Shown here: piece after piece, positions 16,710-26,450 of the stretch | Layout: every line of letters begins with the position of its first letter | How positions within the stretch are numbered: the first letter of the stretch is position 1 | From: an uncultured Bacteroidales bacterium | GTDB lineage: Bacteria > Bacteroidota > Bacteroidia > Bacteroidales > Muribaculaceae | Length of the DNA stretch: 64,000 bases | Reading direction: 5' to 3' | Assembly (NCBI GenBank): GCA_902792435.1 | Contig: CADAZN010000008.1 | Location: 1-64,000, forward strand | Position numbers and translations under genes: made by a program | The notes under the pieces: model-generated | The model's database searches: none | What the model was told of the DNA's origin: nothing | Seen by the model: the letters and a program-made list of their open reading frames with translations, nothing else

Positions 16710-19220
16710 ATGGGTATCTACAAGGAACTCGAGGCTAAGGGATGGTTGAGCTTTGCTGGTCTTGCCAACTCTTCAAGCTCGGGTGTATATGGTACCATGT
16801 ACAAGCTCATGGACCAGTATGATCCAGTTACCGGTTTCGGTCTTCCTAACACTCTCGCTGCCAAGAACGCTTATCTGCGTGAAGCAGAGTTCCGTAACAC
16901 CGACTGGTTCGACCTGTTGTTCAACAACAATGTTTCTCAAAACCACGCTATCTCTATTTCAGGTGGTACCGATAAGGCTAGGTTCTACACCTCGGCTTCT
17001 ATCATGTATGACCCAGGATGGACCAAGCAGAGCGAGGTTCAGCGTTACACATTCAACGCCAACGCTAGCTACGACCTGTCAAAGACTTTGACCATTAAGT
17101 TGTTGACCAGCGATAGCTACCGCAAGCAGCGCGCTCCTGGTACTTTGAGCCAGGACGTTGACGTGGTTAACGGTGTTTATAGCCGTAGCTTCGATATCAA
17201 CCCCTATAGCTACGCGTTGAACACCTCTCGCGTTGCCGACCCAAATGCTATTTACACTCGTAACTATGCAGCGTTCAACATCTTCCATGAGCTCGAGCAG
17301 AACTACATCGACCTCGGTGTGACCGACTTGAAGTTCCAGGGCGAACTTACTTGGAAACCAATCCAAGGTCTCGAACTCAAGGGAATCGCTTCTTATCGTT
17401 ACAACACAAGTACTACCAACCACTATGTAAAGGACGACTCTAACCAGGCCAACGCTTATCGTGCCGGTATCGACCCAGAGAATGCTACTATCCGTGCAGC
17501 TAACTCTTACCTCTATACCGACCCCGACATCGAGAGTGCTCTTCCTGTAACAGTTCTTCCTAAGGGTGGTATCCTGTTCCACGATGTGAACTCAATGTCG
17601 CAGTTAGACTTGCGTGCTCAGGCACAATATAACAAGTCGTTCAACGACGTGCACTTGATCAACTTGCTCGCTGGTTATGAGCTCAGTAAGATTGACCGTC
17701 ACGCCGAGAGCTTCGAGGGCTGGGGTATCGTTTATGAGAACGGTAACATTCCTTTCATCGACAAGAACCTCTTCAAGCAGCAAGTTGAGGAGAACCACAA
17801 CTACTACAGCGAGGCTTGGCGTTATGGACGCAACATGGCTTACTATGCAATGGGTAGCTACTCTTACATGGGTAAGTACATCCTCACTGGTACCTTCCGT
17901 TATGAGGGTTCTAACAAGCTCGGTAAGGCCAAGAAGAGCCGCTGGCTCCCCACTTGGAACGTTTCGGGCGCTTGGAACGTGAGCGACGAGAACTTCTTCC
18001 GTGATTCACGCTTCAACCAGAATGGTATCTGGACCTATGCTAAGCTCCGTCTGTCTTACTCACTGACTGCCGATGCTGGTCCTTCTAGTGTTTCTAACGC
18101 ACTTCCACAGTTCTATCCCAGCAAGCCTTGGCGTTTGCTCCCCGATGATGCCGAGATGGACCTCTATCTCTACAACATCGCCAACGAGGAGTTGACCTAT
18201 GAGAAGAAGCACGAGTTTGACGTTGGTGTTGACCTCGGTTTCTACTACAACCGCATCAACTTGGTATTCGACTGGTACAAGCGTAACAACTTCGACCTTA
18301 TTGGTCGCGTCTACACCGAAGGTGTGGGTGGTGTTACTAGCAAGATGGCCAACGTTGCTACCATGAAGTCACATGGTGTTGAGTTCACAATTTCTACTCA
18401 AAACATTCAGGCCGCTAAGCCTGGCGACTTCGAGTGGAGCACCGACTTCACATTCTCTTATGCTAAGAACAAGATTACCGACCTCGTGTCACGTAGCCGC
18501 ATCATCGACCTCGTGCCAGGTACCGGTTTCGCTCTCCAGGGCTATCCCGTGCGCGCCATCTTCTCTATTCCATTCGCTGGCTTGAATGATGAGGGTCTTC
18601 CCACATTCTATGATGAGAATGGTGACGTAACTGTTGGTGGCATCTACTTCCAGCAGTTCGACAACCTCGACTTCCTTAAGTATGAGGGTCCAGTTGATCC
18701 TCTCTACACCGGTGGTCTTGGTAACAACTTCAGCTGGAAGGGCTTCCACCTGAACCTCTTCTTGACCTACTCGTTTGGTAACAAGCTCCGTTTGCCAGCC
18801 GACTTCTCTTATGCTTATGGCGATATGACTGCCAACAGCCGTGACATGAAGAACCGTTGGGTTGTTCCTGGCGATGAGGCTTACACCGACATCCCAGCTA
18901 TCGCTTCTACACGTCAGTACATGAACTGGGGAGGTAACATAATAAGTGTTGCCTATAGCTCTTATAACTATAGTACAGTTCGTATCGCTAAGGGTGACTT
19001 CATTCGCCTGAAAGAGGTTTCTCTTACCTATGACCTGCCAGCCAAGGCTCTCAAGGCTCTGCGTCTGAACACCGCCTCGGTTAAGTTGAGCACCACCAAC
19101 CTGTGCTTGCTCTATGCCGACAAGAAGCTCAATGGTCAAGACCCAGAGTTCTTTAACTCAGGTGGTGTGGCTGCACCAACTCCCAAGCAGTTCACTCTCA
19201 CATTGCGCTTAGGCCTCTAA
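16710..19220 (+). CDS. SusC/RagA-type TonB receptor, C-terminal fragment of a broken gene
   Basis: 836 aa from the first ATG in this frame; homology-like sequence starts slightly earlier, at about 16674 (YREFNISNSQEQMGIYKE). It carries the whole SusC beta-barrel (NTDWFDLLFNNNVSQNHAISISGG, later GSYSYMGKYILTGTFRYEGS) and ends in TLRLGL as SusC proteins do. It lacks a signal peptide, so it cannot be exported by itself. The partner lipoproteins downstream (SusD, metallohydrolase, DUF4302) are all intact, which suggests that the break is recent, reversible or artefactual. Confidence 0.85.
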   Translation: MGIYKELEAKGWLSFAGLANSSSSGVYGTMYKLMDQYDPVTGFGLPNTLAAKNAYLREAEFRNTDWFDLLFNNNVSQNHAISISGGTDKARFYTSASIMYDPGWTKQSEVQRYTFNANASYDLSKTLTIKLLTSDSYRKQRAPGTLSQDVDVVNGVYSRSFDINPYSYALNTSRVADPNAIYTRNYAAFNIFHELEQNYIDLGVTDLKFQGELTWKPIQGLELKGIASYRYNTSTTNHYVKDDSNQANAYRAGIDPENATIRAANSYLYTDPDIESALPVTVLPKGGILFHDVNSMSQLDLRAQAQYNKSFNDVHLINLLAGYELSKIDRHAESFEGWGIVYENGNIPFIDKNLFKQQVEENHNYYSEAWRYGRNMAYYAMGSYSYMGKYILTGTFRYEGSNKLGKAKKSRWLPTWNVSGAWNVSDENFFRDSRFNQNGIWTYAKLRLSYSLTADAGPSSVSNALPQFYPSKPWRLLPDDAEMDLYLYNIANEELTYEKKHEFDVGVDLGFYYNRINLVFDWYKRNNFDLIGRVYTEGVGGVTSKMANVATMKSHGVEFTISTQNIQAAKPGDFEWSTDFTFSYAKNKITDLVSRSRIIDLVPGTGFALQGYPVRAIFSIPFAGLNDEGLPTFYDENGDVTVGGIYFQQFDNLDFLKYEGPVDPLYTGGLGNNFSWKGFHLNLFLTYSFGNKLRLPADFSYAYGDMTANSRDMKNRWVVPGDEAYTDIPAIASTRQYMNWGGNIISVAYSSYNYSTVRIAKGDFIRLKEVSLTYDLPAKALKALRLNTASVKLSTTNLCLLYADKKLNGQDPEFFNSGGVAAPTPKQFTLTLRLGL

Positions 19221-19263
19221 TTATATTATAGGTGAAATTTAAACTTAAACTAAAATATAGATT

Positions 19264-21045
19264 ATGAAATTAAGATATTTAATAATGGCTGGTGTGGCAC
19301 TTTTGGCTTTGTCGTCTTGTAGCGACTTCCTCGACAAGCCTAGCGACACGCGCGTTACTCTCACCAACACCGAGCAGTTGCGCATGTTGATGACTAGTGC
19401 CTATCCTAGCTACAACTATGCATTGATTTGTGAGTTGTCGACCGATAACTTTATCGACAACAATTCGCCTAGCATCGATGGTGTGCGCTACAATTTGCAG
19501 CCCGACAACCGTAACGACGATGAGGCCTTTGCTTGGGAAGACATTCGCAGCGTCTCCGACAGCGACTCTCCATCCGATCTGTGGGAAGGCTACTACAACT
19601 CTATTGCTACTTGTAACGCTGTGCTCGAGAAGGTCGAAGAGTTTGAGGCCAATGGAGAGAACAGCGCTAAGCTGCAAGCTGTCAAAGGCGAGGCTCTCGT
19701 AACTCGTGCTTACAGCCACTTCATGCTTGCCAACCTCTTCTGTATGCCTTATCGTGGCCCAGAATTGAGCAAGCAATATCCAGGCATACCTTATATTACT
19801 AAGCCTGAGACTACTGTAAAGCCTCACTATGAGCGTGGTACTCTTGCCGAAACTTATGACAACATCCAGCGTGACCTTGAGGAAGGTCTGCCACTGATTG
19901 ATGATGGTATCTATGAGGTGCCTAAGTATCACTTCAACAAGCAGGCTGCTAACACCTTTGCTTCACGTTTCTATCTCTACAAGCGTGACTATGAGAAGGT
20001 GCTCGAGTGCACTAACACCGTGTTTGGTGGTGCCGATGCCGACCCATCACCTTATATGACCGACATCTGGGCGCAGACCAACCTCAACTATGCTGATGAG
20101 TATAACCGTTACTATGTTAACTCTGCCCATGCGCGCAACTTCCTGTTAATCCCAACCTATTCGAGATACCAGCGTCACATACGTCCAAACAAGCGTTATG
20201 GTATCAACCGTAATGGTTTGCGTGGTTCGGTTCGCGGTCCTGGTCCAACTTGGGAGCGTTGCCGCTATCAGAACTCTCAGCTTGGATGGACTTGGGCTAT
20301 GCACCCCTGCTTCATGGCTATGTGGGTTAACGGTAGTCAGGAATATGGTGTTTGGTGGGCAGGTACTGCTGGTGAGCAGTTTGAGTACACCGACAAGATT
20401 GCCGGTATTGGCTATGCACACCAAGTACTTGCCGAGTTCACTGGTGAGGAGGCTCTGTTGAACCGTGCCGAGGCTAAATTGTTCCTCGGTGACATCGACG
20501 GCTGTATTGCCGACCTCGGTGTTTGGGACGATGCACACCGCCACAATCCTAATGTAGATGCCGATGGACGTATGGATCCTTGGAGCAAGGAAATCGTTTG
20601 GAACTTCTACACCAAGGCCGAGGAGAAATATCTGCGCAACACCCGTCCTGAGCGTCGCGAAATCCTGGGTGCTAAGTACAACGACTCTATCTACTTTGAG
20701 ATTGCTAAGCCTCTTCACATCGATGAGGTTTGCCCAAGTGCTAGATTCCACAACAGCCCCGAGATTAATCCTTACCTGCAGTGCATCCAGCACTTCCGCC
20801 GCTTTGAGTTCTTCCAGCGTGGATTGCGTTGGTTCGACATCAAGCGTTTTGGTATCAGCTACAGCCACGTGATTGGCAAGGATGCTCGTGTTGAGACTCT
20901 GAAGGTGCTTGACCCACGTCTGGCGTTCCAGATTCCAAACGAGATTATAGCTGCCGGTATCGATCCTAATGATCGTTTGAATCTCCAGACTATAATGCCT
21001 GCTCCTAAGATAAGGAAGGATTTAGCTGTTCCCTATAACGAATAA
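19264..21045 (+). CDS. SusD/RagB-type nutrient-binding lipoprotein
   Basis: 593 aa. Lipoprotein signal with Cys19 (ALLALSSCSDFLD), the hallmark SusD start, followed by the TPR-rich SusD fold (DLWEGYYNSIATCNAVLEKVEE, AVKGEALVTRAYSHFMLANLF, and the C-terminal FQIPNEII segment). SusD proteins sit on the cell surface as the lid of the SusC channel and capture the substrate. Spacing to the receptor fragment is 43 bases, so it is the second gene of the locus. The substrate is not evident, since there are no glycoside hydrolases beside it. Confidence 0.93.
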   Translation: MKLRYLIMAGVALLALSSCSDFLDKPSDTRVTLTNTEQLRMLMTSAYPSYNYALICELSTDNFIDNNSPSIDGVRYNLQPDNRNDDEAFAWEDIRSVSDSDSPSDLWEGYYNSIATCNAVLEKVEEFEANGENSAKLQAVKGEALVTRAYSHFMLANLFCMPYRGPELSKQYPGIPYITKPETTVKPHYERGTLAETYDNIQRDLEEGLPLIDDGIYEVPKYHFNKQAANTFASRFYLYKRDYEKVLECTNTVFGGADADPSPYMTDIWAQTNLNYADEYNRYYVNSAHARNFLLIPTYSRYQRHIRPNKRYGINRNGLRGSVRGPGPTWERCRYQNSQLGWTWAMHPCFMAMWVNGSQEYGVWWAGTAGEQFEYTDKIAGIGYAHQVLAEFTGEEALLNRAEAKLFLGDIDGCIADLGVWDDAHRHNPNVDADGRMDPWSKEIVWNFYTKAEEKYLRNTRPERREILGAKYNDSIYFEIAKPLHIDEVCPSARFHNSPEINPYLQCIQHFRRFEFFQRGLRWFDIKRFGISYSHVIGKDARVETLKVLDPRLAFQIPNEIIAAGIDPNDRLNLQTIMPAPKIRKDLAVPYNE

Positions 21046-21059
21046 ACAACTTTACCGCT

Positions 21060-22304
21060 ATGAAGAAATATTTTAAATATATCAGTGCTTTGGCACTTGT
21101 AGCTATAGCAGCAATGTCGCTATCTTCTTGTAGCGAGAAGGGGTTGGGAGATACTATCTTCCCCGACGTTAGCGATGAGCTTGATCCTAATAGTTACACT
21201 TATAAATTTGACAAGTGGCTGAAGGAGAATTATCTTGATGTTTATAACTTGGAATTCCAGTATAGGCTTCAAGACAATGAGACCAATATGAACTACAACC
21301 TTGAGCCTGCTACACTCGATAATGCTGTCGACCTCGCTGTGCTTGCTAAGTACATGTGGTTTGATGTCTATGAGGAAGTTTCGGGCAGCAAGGAGTTCGT
21401 TAAGATGTATGGTCCACGCATCATCATGCTTGTGGGCTCACCAGCCATCAACCCCCAGACCGGTACTATTATCGTCGGTCTTGCCGAGGGTGGTATTAAG
21501 GTCACTCTGTTGCACGTCAACAGCATGAACCCAATGAACATCTATGCTCTCAATGGTGACTACTTCCACACTATGCACCATGAGTTTACCCACATCTTGC
21601 ACCAAACCAAGACCATTCCTCGTGAGTTCCAGCTCATCTCGCTTGGTCGTTACGATGCTCTCAACTGGCAGGACCGTAACACTGGCGTGGTTCACTCGCT
21701 TGGTTTCGTCACTCCTTATGGCTCTAGCGAGATTCGTGAGGACTTCGCCGAGATTAGCGCTAACTATATCACCAAGACCGACGCCGAGTGGGCACGCATC
21801 TGGCTCGAGGCAGGTCGTGGCTATGCTACCGACGGTGATGAGGACAGCGAGGAAATGAGCAACCTCACTTACTACTGCTTCTACTACTTCGAGAACAACG
21901 ACGCTACCAACGAGGAGAACAAGAAGTATATTGAGGAGAACAGAGTTCAGGAGAACGAGGATGGCACCTACATCTATAAGAATCAGTATCAGCGTGGTGT
22001 AACGCCTATCACCACTGGTGAGGATGGCAACCGCTATGATGCTAACGGCAATCTGTGCGACAATGCAGGTTTTGTTCTTGACAAGAACGGCAACCGCATT
22101 CCTATCCAAGTGTTCCCTGTTGAGGATAAAGACGGTGTTGACGGTGTAGCAATTCTTGAGCAAAAAATCAATATCGTTCGCCTCTGGTTCAAGGAGCAAT
22201 GGGGGCTTGACCTCGATGCGATTCGCAGTGCAGTTCAAAATCGAGTTACAACCTTTGATGCAGCCAAGCTTGATGAACTTCGTCAGCAAGTTTATGGCCA
22301 GTAA
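21060..22304 (+). CDS. SusC/D-associated zinc metallohydrolase lipoprotein
   Basis: 414 aa. Lipoprotein signal with Cys24 (SLSSCSEKG). The HEFTH zinc motif is at residues 174-178 (MHHEFTHILHQ), followed by EDFAEISANYI, a plausible third-ligand region. This matches the 'substrate import-associated zinc metallohydrolase lipoprotein' type that occurs beside SusC/SusD pairs. A likely role is to cut a protein or peptide substrate, or to release a ligand, at the cell surface. It follows susD by 14 bases, so is cotranscribed. The exact substrate is unknown. Confidence 0.88.
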   Translation: MKKYFKYISALALVAIAAMSLSSCSEKGLGDTIFPDVSDELDPNSYTYKFDKWLKENYLDVYNLEFQYRLQDNETNMNYNLEPATLDNAVDLAVLAKYMWFDVYEEVSGSKEFVKMYGPRIIMLVGSPAINPQTGTIIVGLAEGGIKVTLLHVNSMNPMNIYALNGDYFHTMHHEFTHILHQTKTIPREFQLISLGRYDALNWQDRNTGVVHSLGFVTPYGSSEIREDFAEISANYITKTDAEWARIWLEAGRGYATDGDEDSEEMSNLTYYCFYYFENNDATNEENKKYIEENRVQENEDGTYIYKNQYQRGVTPITTGEDGNRYDANGNLCDNAGFVLDKNGNRIPIQVFPVEDKDGVDGVAILEQKINIVRLWFKEQWGLDLDAIRSAVQNRVTTFDAAKLDELRQQVYGQ

Positions 22305-22334
22305 TGTTTAATATATTAATACACATTAGATATT

Positions 22335-23651
22335 ATGAAGAAAATATTTAATCTTTCGGCTTTAATCTTGATGTTGTCTCTTGTAGCTTGTGCTCCAAGT
22401 GAGGTTGACGACCTCTTTGATGAAAGCCCTGCAGAGCGTCTTGATAATGCTGTCAAGAACTATACAGAGCTCTTGAAGGCAGATGGCGGACGTTGGCTCA
22501 TGCAATACTTTGCCAACCCCGACATGGAGGGTATCAACTTCATTATGACTTTCCATAATGATGGCTCAGTAGATATCTCCACTCAAAATGCTTATGTCAA
22601 TGATGGAGCTTTCTACAGCGACCGTTCGTTGTGGCAGGTAGTTTCCGACTACGGCCCAGTGCTCTCGTTCAATACCTATAATAGAGCATTCCATGTGTTC
22701 TCGAGCCCACAAAGCGACGGTTCAGGATATGAGGGTGACTATGAGTTTATTATCCTCAGTGCCACCGACAACCAAATCAATTTGCGTGCTAAGAAGTCTC
22801 GCGACAAAGGCACTGTAATTGACGTTGTTATGACTCGCTTGAACTCTACCGAGTATCCCACCGATGAGGAATACTTTACTAGTCTCAATGCAGTGAGCAA
22901 GGCTGCTTTCAGCGACCGCATCAACAACTATGTGCTCACTACTGGCAGTGGCAAGCGCTACATCTGCAACGATGTTACTACCATGATTTGGAGTTTCTAT
23001 CCCGAAGATGGTACTTTGCTTGACAATGGCGACTACATGAACGCCATTATCACCACTAAGGGCATCCGCTTCATGCAGCCTCTTGAGTTCTTGCCTGAGT
23101 ATGATGCTAACGACGTGGCTGCTCAGAACTTCGAGTTCCAGGCCGATGGTTCACTCCTGTGCACCGACGATGGCGTGACTAAGATTACTGGTCCAGCTCT
23201 TGCCGACCTCTTCCATCAGCCACAACTCGGTTGGATGCTCAGCAGCAAGGAAGGTGAGTCTGGTGGCGACTTCGTTACTATCTACAATCAGATTGTTACC
23301 GAGGCTAAGGCTAAGTACAAAACCACTTTCAACTGGCTGCAGTTAGGTTATGACGCTGCTAAGGCTAAATATCGTCTGTATTTCAAGAATGGTAAGTACA
23401 ATGGCAGCATCTACGTTGACCACGAGATTCTGGATGCTAACACCATCAAGTTCTCGTTCAATCCTGATGCCGAGGGTGCTTTCGACAACAATGGTAAGAA
23501 CCACTACAACAACCTCGAGAGCATGAGGGCTATGGTTGCCTTGATTTGCAATGGTGAATACACTCTCACCTCCGAGAATATGATGGTTTCTAACCCAATG
23601 ACAATGACCAGCAAGAGCAATCCAAGCAACTTCGTTGTGTTGAGCTTCTAA
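22335..23651 (+). CDS. DUF4302-type lipoprotein
   Basis: 438 aa. Lipoprotein signal with Cys19 (SLVACAPSEVDDLF). The following part (SPAERLDNAVKNYTELLKADGGRW, IMTFHNDGSVD) is the pattern of DUF4302 proteins, which I know from SusC/SusD loci that also carry the zinc metallohydrolase. No catalytic residues are apparent. As the last gene of the locus before a terminator it probably forms part of the surface uptake complex. Function not established. Confidence 0.8.
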   Translation: MKKIFNLSALILMLSLVACAPSEVDDLFDESPAERLDNAVKNYTELLKADGGRWLMQYFANPDMEGINFIMTFHNDGSVDISTQNAYVNDGAFYSDRSLWQVVSDYGPVLSFNTYNRAFHVFSSPQSDGSGYEGDYEFIILSATDNQINLRAKKSRDKGTVIDVVMTRLNSTEYPTDEEYFTSLNAVSKAAFSDRINNYVLTTGSGKRYICNDVTTMIWSFYPEDGTLLDNGDYMNAIITTKGIRFMQPLEFLPEYDANDVAAQNFEFQADGSLLCTDDGVTKITGPALADLFHQPQLGWMLSSKEGESGGDFVTIYNQIVTEAKAKYKTTFNWLQLGYDAAKAKYRLYFKNGKYNGSIYVDHEILDANTIKFSFNPDAEGAFDNNGKNHYNNLESMRAMVALICNGEYTLTSENMMVSNPMTMTSKSNPSNFVVLSF

Positions 23652-23693
23652 CGTGAGACTACATCCCCCAGCGGGGATAACAACTCATAACCC

Positions 23694-23733
23694 AGTGGCG
23701 GCCGCTTGACAACCAGCGACCGCCACTCGTTTT
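23694..23733 (+). terminator. Terminator of the SusC/SusD locus
   Basis: AGTGGCGGCCGCT pairs with AGCG.CCGCCACT around TGACAACC, followed by CGTTTT. Confidence 0.8.
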
Positions 23734-23874
23734 ATAACACCCCGTTTTATCCATCCCCCAAACCCCATTTAAGCCTATTATTATAACATTGTTTTTACAC
23801 AACCTCATTCACTACCTTTGTCACGCACATTACTTCAATCGCTCATTGACATACTGCCACACCCTAGTCCTTCC

Positions 23875-24000
23875 TGTCCCACTTGTCCCATCTGTCCCAA
23901 CCGTCCCATTTGTCCCAACCGCCCCACTTGTTCACTATGTCCACAGCATCCACCATAGTTCCTCCTATCAATTCCTATCCACTCCTATCCACTCCTATCC
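23875..24000. repeat. C-rich short tandem repeats
   Basis: About seven imperfect TGTCCCA-centred units (23875-23930) and three copies of ACTCCTATCC-like decamers (23971-24000). They occupy most of an otherwise empty 570-base gap between 23651 and 24220. An ORF across them reads as Pro/Val repeats and looks non-genic. Confidence 0.75.
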
Positions 24001-24097
24001 CTGAACTAGGGTATAAAGGTTGTGTTAGTTGTTAATTTGTTGTTAATGTTGTTTGATTTATTTATAGTGTATTTTTTAAAGAAAATGGAGTGAAAAG

Positions 24098-24128
24098 TTG
24101 TTTGTTTTGAGTTTTTTTCTTAAATTTG
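24098..24128 (+). promoter_or_regulatory. Promoter of the dockerin-type gene
   Basis: TTG (24098-24100), 20 bases, then TAAATTTG (24121-24128); leader about 85 bases. Confidence 0.65.
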
Positions 24129-24219
24129 CGCATTCATGGAGTAATATCAAGCTAATACTATTATTTTAGAGACTATAATTAAATTTTTATTTATTAACTA
24201 ACAAAACTCAATTAAGATC

Positions 24220-25932
24220 ATGAAGAAATTATTTACTCTTCTTTTCGCAGTTGTGACTGTAGCAGCTTTTGCAGTTCCTACAGCACAAAAAGCTAAAAAG
24301 CTTCAGCCACAAAAATCGGAGGCTAAGATTGAGATGCAAGCCAAGATGGGTGATCTCTACACTGGCAAGGCCGGCATGATGAAGGACTTCACTTCGGGCG
24401 TTGACACTATGTACATGACCCCAACAGGAACTTTCTACTCAGCTTTCTTCCCCTACAATGGTAGCTTTCTCTACAGCTACAACATGGCCTTGATTCCAAC
24501 TAACGTTGAAACAACTTGGACCAACATCTCTATAGGTATCGCAAGCGACACCTACGACTGGGTTTACTACAATCCAGCTATCGACGAGGAGCACCTCACT
24601 CAGGTAGAAGGTCAGAAAGACTTAGTAGCAACATTCCCCAACTATCCTGGAGGTTGGATTGCACCAAGACTCTATGCTAATGCCTATGATGAAAATGCTA
24701 GTTACTATGCTTTCGGAGGTGCTGTGCAGTATGGTGGTAAGTTTGAGCAAGACGTTCTTGGCGACGGTACTACTCTGACCAACATGTATCAGTTCTCACC
24801 ACGCACCGACTATTTTGAGTATTTCCGCACTTCTTTCGGTGCTGGTTATGGCGAGGATGCTAACTCATTCTATCCTAACCTGCCCAGTGCTTATGTAGTA
24901 GAAGGTTCAACTAGTGGTAAGATTGTAAACTTTCTCCAGATTTTCAACTATCCTGGACGTCCTTACACCTTCTCTCGCATCCAGTTCTATGCTAACTGCA
25001 CTGCCGATGCTGGTAAAGTTCTTACCGCCAAGGTTTGCAAGATTAATGATGGCATAATCGACTTGGACAATCCAATCGCAACAGCTTCTTATGAGTTCCC
25101 CGCACAAGTTATGGACGAGACTACTGCAATCGACTTCTACTTCGAGAAAGAGGATCCTGAGCTCGGCCTTACCGAGGAGGACTGGCTCCTTATCGATACC
25201 CCTATTGCTGTCGTAATTGAGGGTGTTAATGATGTAGAGAACATTAAGCCACTCATGCAGGCTATTACAAAAGTTGCCGACCTTGCTCACGATGAGTTCT
25301 ATGACAACGGACAAGGTGGTTATGGTATGTGGGAGTACTACGATGCTTCTGGCAATATTGTTGACTCAAAAATCCTCCCCTGCCACTTAGGTTACTATTG
25401 GGGCTCAGATGATGACTCTAGTCTTCCTAACAACCTCCTTCTCTCTATCAACGCTCAGATGGCATTCATCGAGACTGTAGCCGACAACGCTACTGAGTAC
25501 ACTATCCCCGCAACTGGTGGTGAGTACACTCTCGAGCTCAAGGCTAGCGAGCCTTACGATGCTTGGAACGTTGAGGAAGTTCCCGAGTGGATGACTGTTG
25601 AGGCTACCGATTCACTTGATACTCAGGATAACAGCTACGCTGGCTACACCACTCTTGCTATCACTGTTCAGCCTAACAACAACGGCGAGGTTGTTTACAC
25701 CCTCCCAGGCACTTCGTTCACTATCAAGGTTGGCGAAGGTGGCTCTACTGTAGTTCCTGGCGACGTTAACGGCGATGGTCAGGTTACTGCTGCCGACGTA
25801 ACTATGCTCTACAACATCCTCCTTAACGATGACTATACTGGCGTAGTAAATGGCGACCAGAATGGCGACGGCTCAGTTACCGCTGGTGACGTTACTGCTG
25901 TTTACAACATCCTGCTTGGTAGCAGCAAATAA
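24220..25932 (+). CDS. Secreted protein with C-terminal dockerin-like repeats
   Basis: 570 aa. Signal peptide (1-18), a large unrecognised beta-rich region (about 20-420), a BACON-like Ig domain (about 425-505: TIPATGGEYTLELKASE) and two EF-hand-like dockerin repeats (511-570: GDVNGDGQVTAADVTMLYNILL and NGDQNGDGSVTAGDVTAVYNILL). Each repeat has the calcium-loop D-x-N-x-D-G pattern. In clostridia dockerins plug into cohesins; no cohesin is encoded here, and in gut Bacteroidales such tails are common on secreted proteins without known partners. No catalytic domain is seen. Single-gene unit with promoter and terminator. Confidence 0.8.
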   Translation: MKKLFTLLFAVVTVAAFAVPTAQKAKKLQPQKSEAKIEMQAKMGDLYTGKAGMMKDFTSGVDTMYMTPTGTFYSAFFPYNGSFLYSYNMALIPTNVETTWTNISIGIASDTYDWVYYNPAIDEEHLTQVEGQKDLVATFPNYPGGWIAPRLYANAYDENASYYAFGGAVQYGGKFEQDVLGDGTTLTNMYQFSPRTDYFEYFRTSFGAGYGEDANSFYPNLPSAYVVEGSTSGKIVNFLQIFNYPGRPYTFSRIQFYANCTADAGKVLTAKVCKINDGIIDLDNPIATASYEFPAQVMDETTAIDFYFEKEDPELGLTEEDWLLIDTPIAVVIEGVNDVENIKPLMQAITKVADLAHDEFYDNGQGGYGMWEYYDASGNIVDSKILPCHLGYYWGSDDDSSLPNNLLLSINAQMAFIETVADNATEYTIPATGGEYTLELKASEPYDAWNVEEVPEWMTVEATDSLDTQDNSYAGYTTLAITVQPNNNGEVVYTLPGTSFTIKVGEGGSTVVPGDVNGDGQVTAADVTMLYNILLNDDYTGVVNGDQNGDGSVTAGDVTAVYNILLGSSK

Positions 25933-26034
25933 TTTGAACTAAACGACATTTATTAGAGCGACTACTCATTTAAATTCACGTTTATTATTTATTAGTCACA
26001 CACACGAGTAGCCACTCACAATAAATACCCCAAA

Positions 26035-26070
26035 AAAGGCGGTCCCCCCCGGGAGACCGCCTTTCCTTTT
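26035..26070 (+). terminator. Terminator after the dockerin-type gene
   Basis: AAAGGCGGTC (26035-26044) pairs with GACCGCCTTT (26055-26064), followed by CCTTTT. Confidence 0.75.
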
Positions 26071-26071
26071 C

Positions 26072-26407
26072 CAGCCGGAGGCTGACCTTTGAGTATCCCC
26101 CAGTACTGATTGCCACAGTGAGCGAAGCGAACGAAGGCAATCGGCACTGGGGGTAGTTGCGGCACCACCTATCCTCCCAGCCGAAGGCTGACCTCTGAGT
26201 AGCCCCCAGTACCGATAGCCACAGTGAGCGCAGCGAACGAAGGTAATCGGCACTGGGGGAAGTCGAGACACCGCCAAACCTCTCAGCCGAAGGCTGACCT
26301 CTGAGTAGCCCCCAGTACCGCTTGCCGCAGTGAGCTCAGCGAACGAAGGTAATCGGCACTGGGGGTAATGATGCCCTCCCTGTCTTGTCGCTGAAGGCGA
26401 CCCCCTT
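26072..26407. repeat. 106-bp tandem palindromic repeats, left of the transposase
   Basis: Three copies start at 26072, 26178 and 26284, exactly 106 bases apart; a fourth diverged, truncated one starts near 26390. Each begins with a small hairpin (CAGCCGAAGGCTG) and contains a long palindrome opened by CCCCCAGT and closed by ACTGGGGG (26097-26153, 26203-26259, 26309-26365) whose centre reads GAGCG.AGCGAACGAAGG. The fourth carries GCTGAAGGCGACCCCCTTGAG, whose inverse lies right of the transposase. Confidence 0.9.
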
Positions 26408-26414
26408 GAGAGCA

Positions 26415-26446
26415 TTTGCATTGTTTCTACTTTTTATTTATCTTTG
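26415..26446 (+). promoter_or_regulatory. Promoter of the Y1 transposase
   Basis: TTTG (26415-26418), 20 bases, then TATCTTTG (26439-26446), only four bases before the ATG. The mRNA is probably leaderless or nearly so. Confidence 0.65.
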
Positions 26447-26450
26447 CACT

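Noticed and set aside
23789-24004. 71-codon frame across the C-rich repeats
   Set aside because: Translation is Pro/Val/His-rich repeat sequence without ribosome-binding or family features; it reflects the tandem repeats.
26072-26407. CRISPR array
   Set aside because: Units are 106 bases, continuous and palindromic with no unique spacers, and a Y1 transposase lies next to them; no cas genes.
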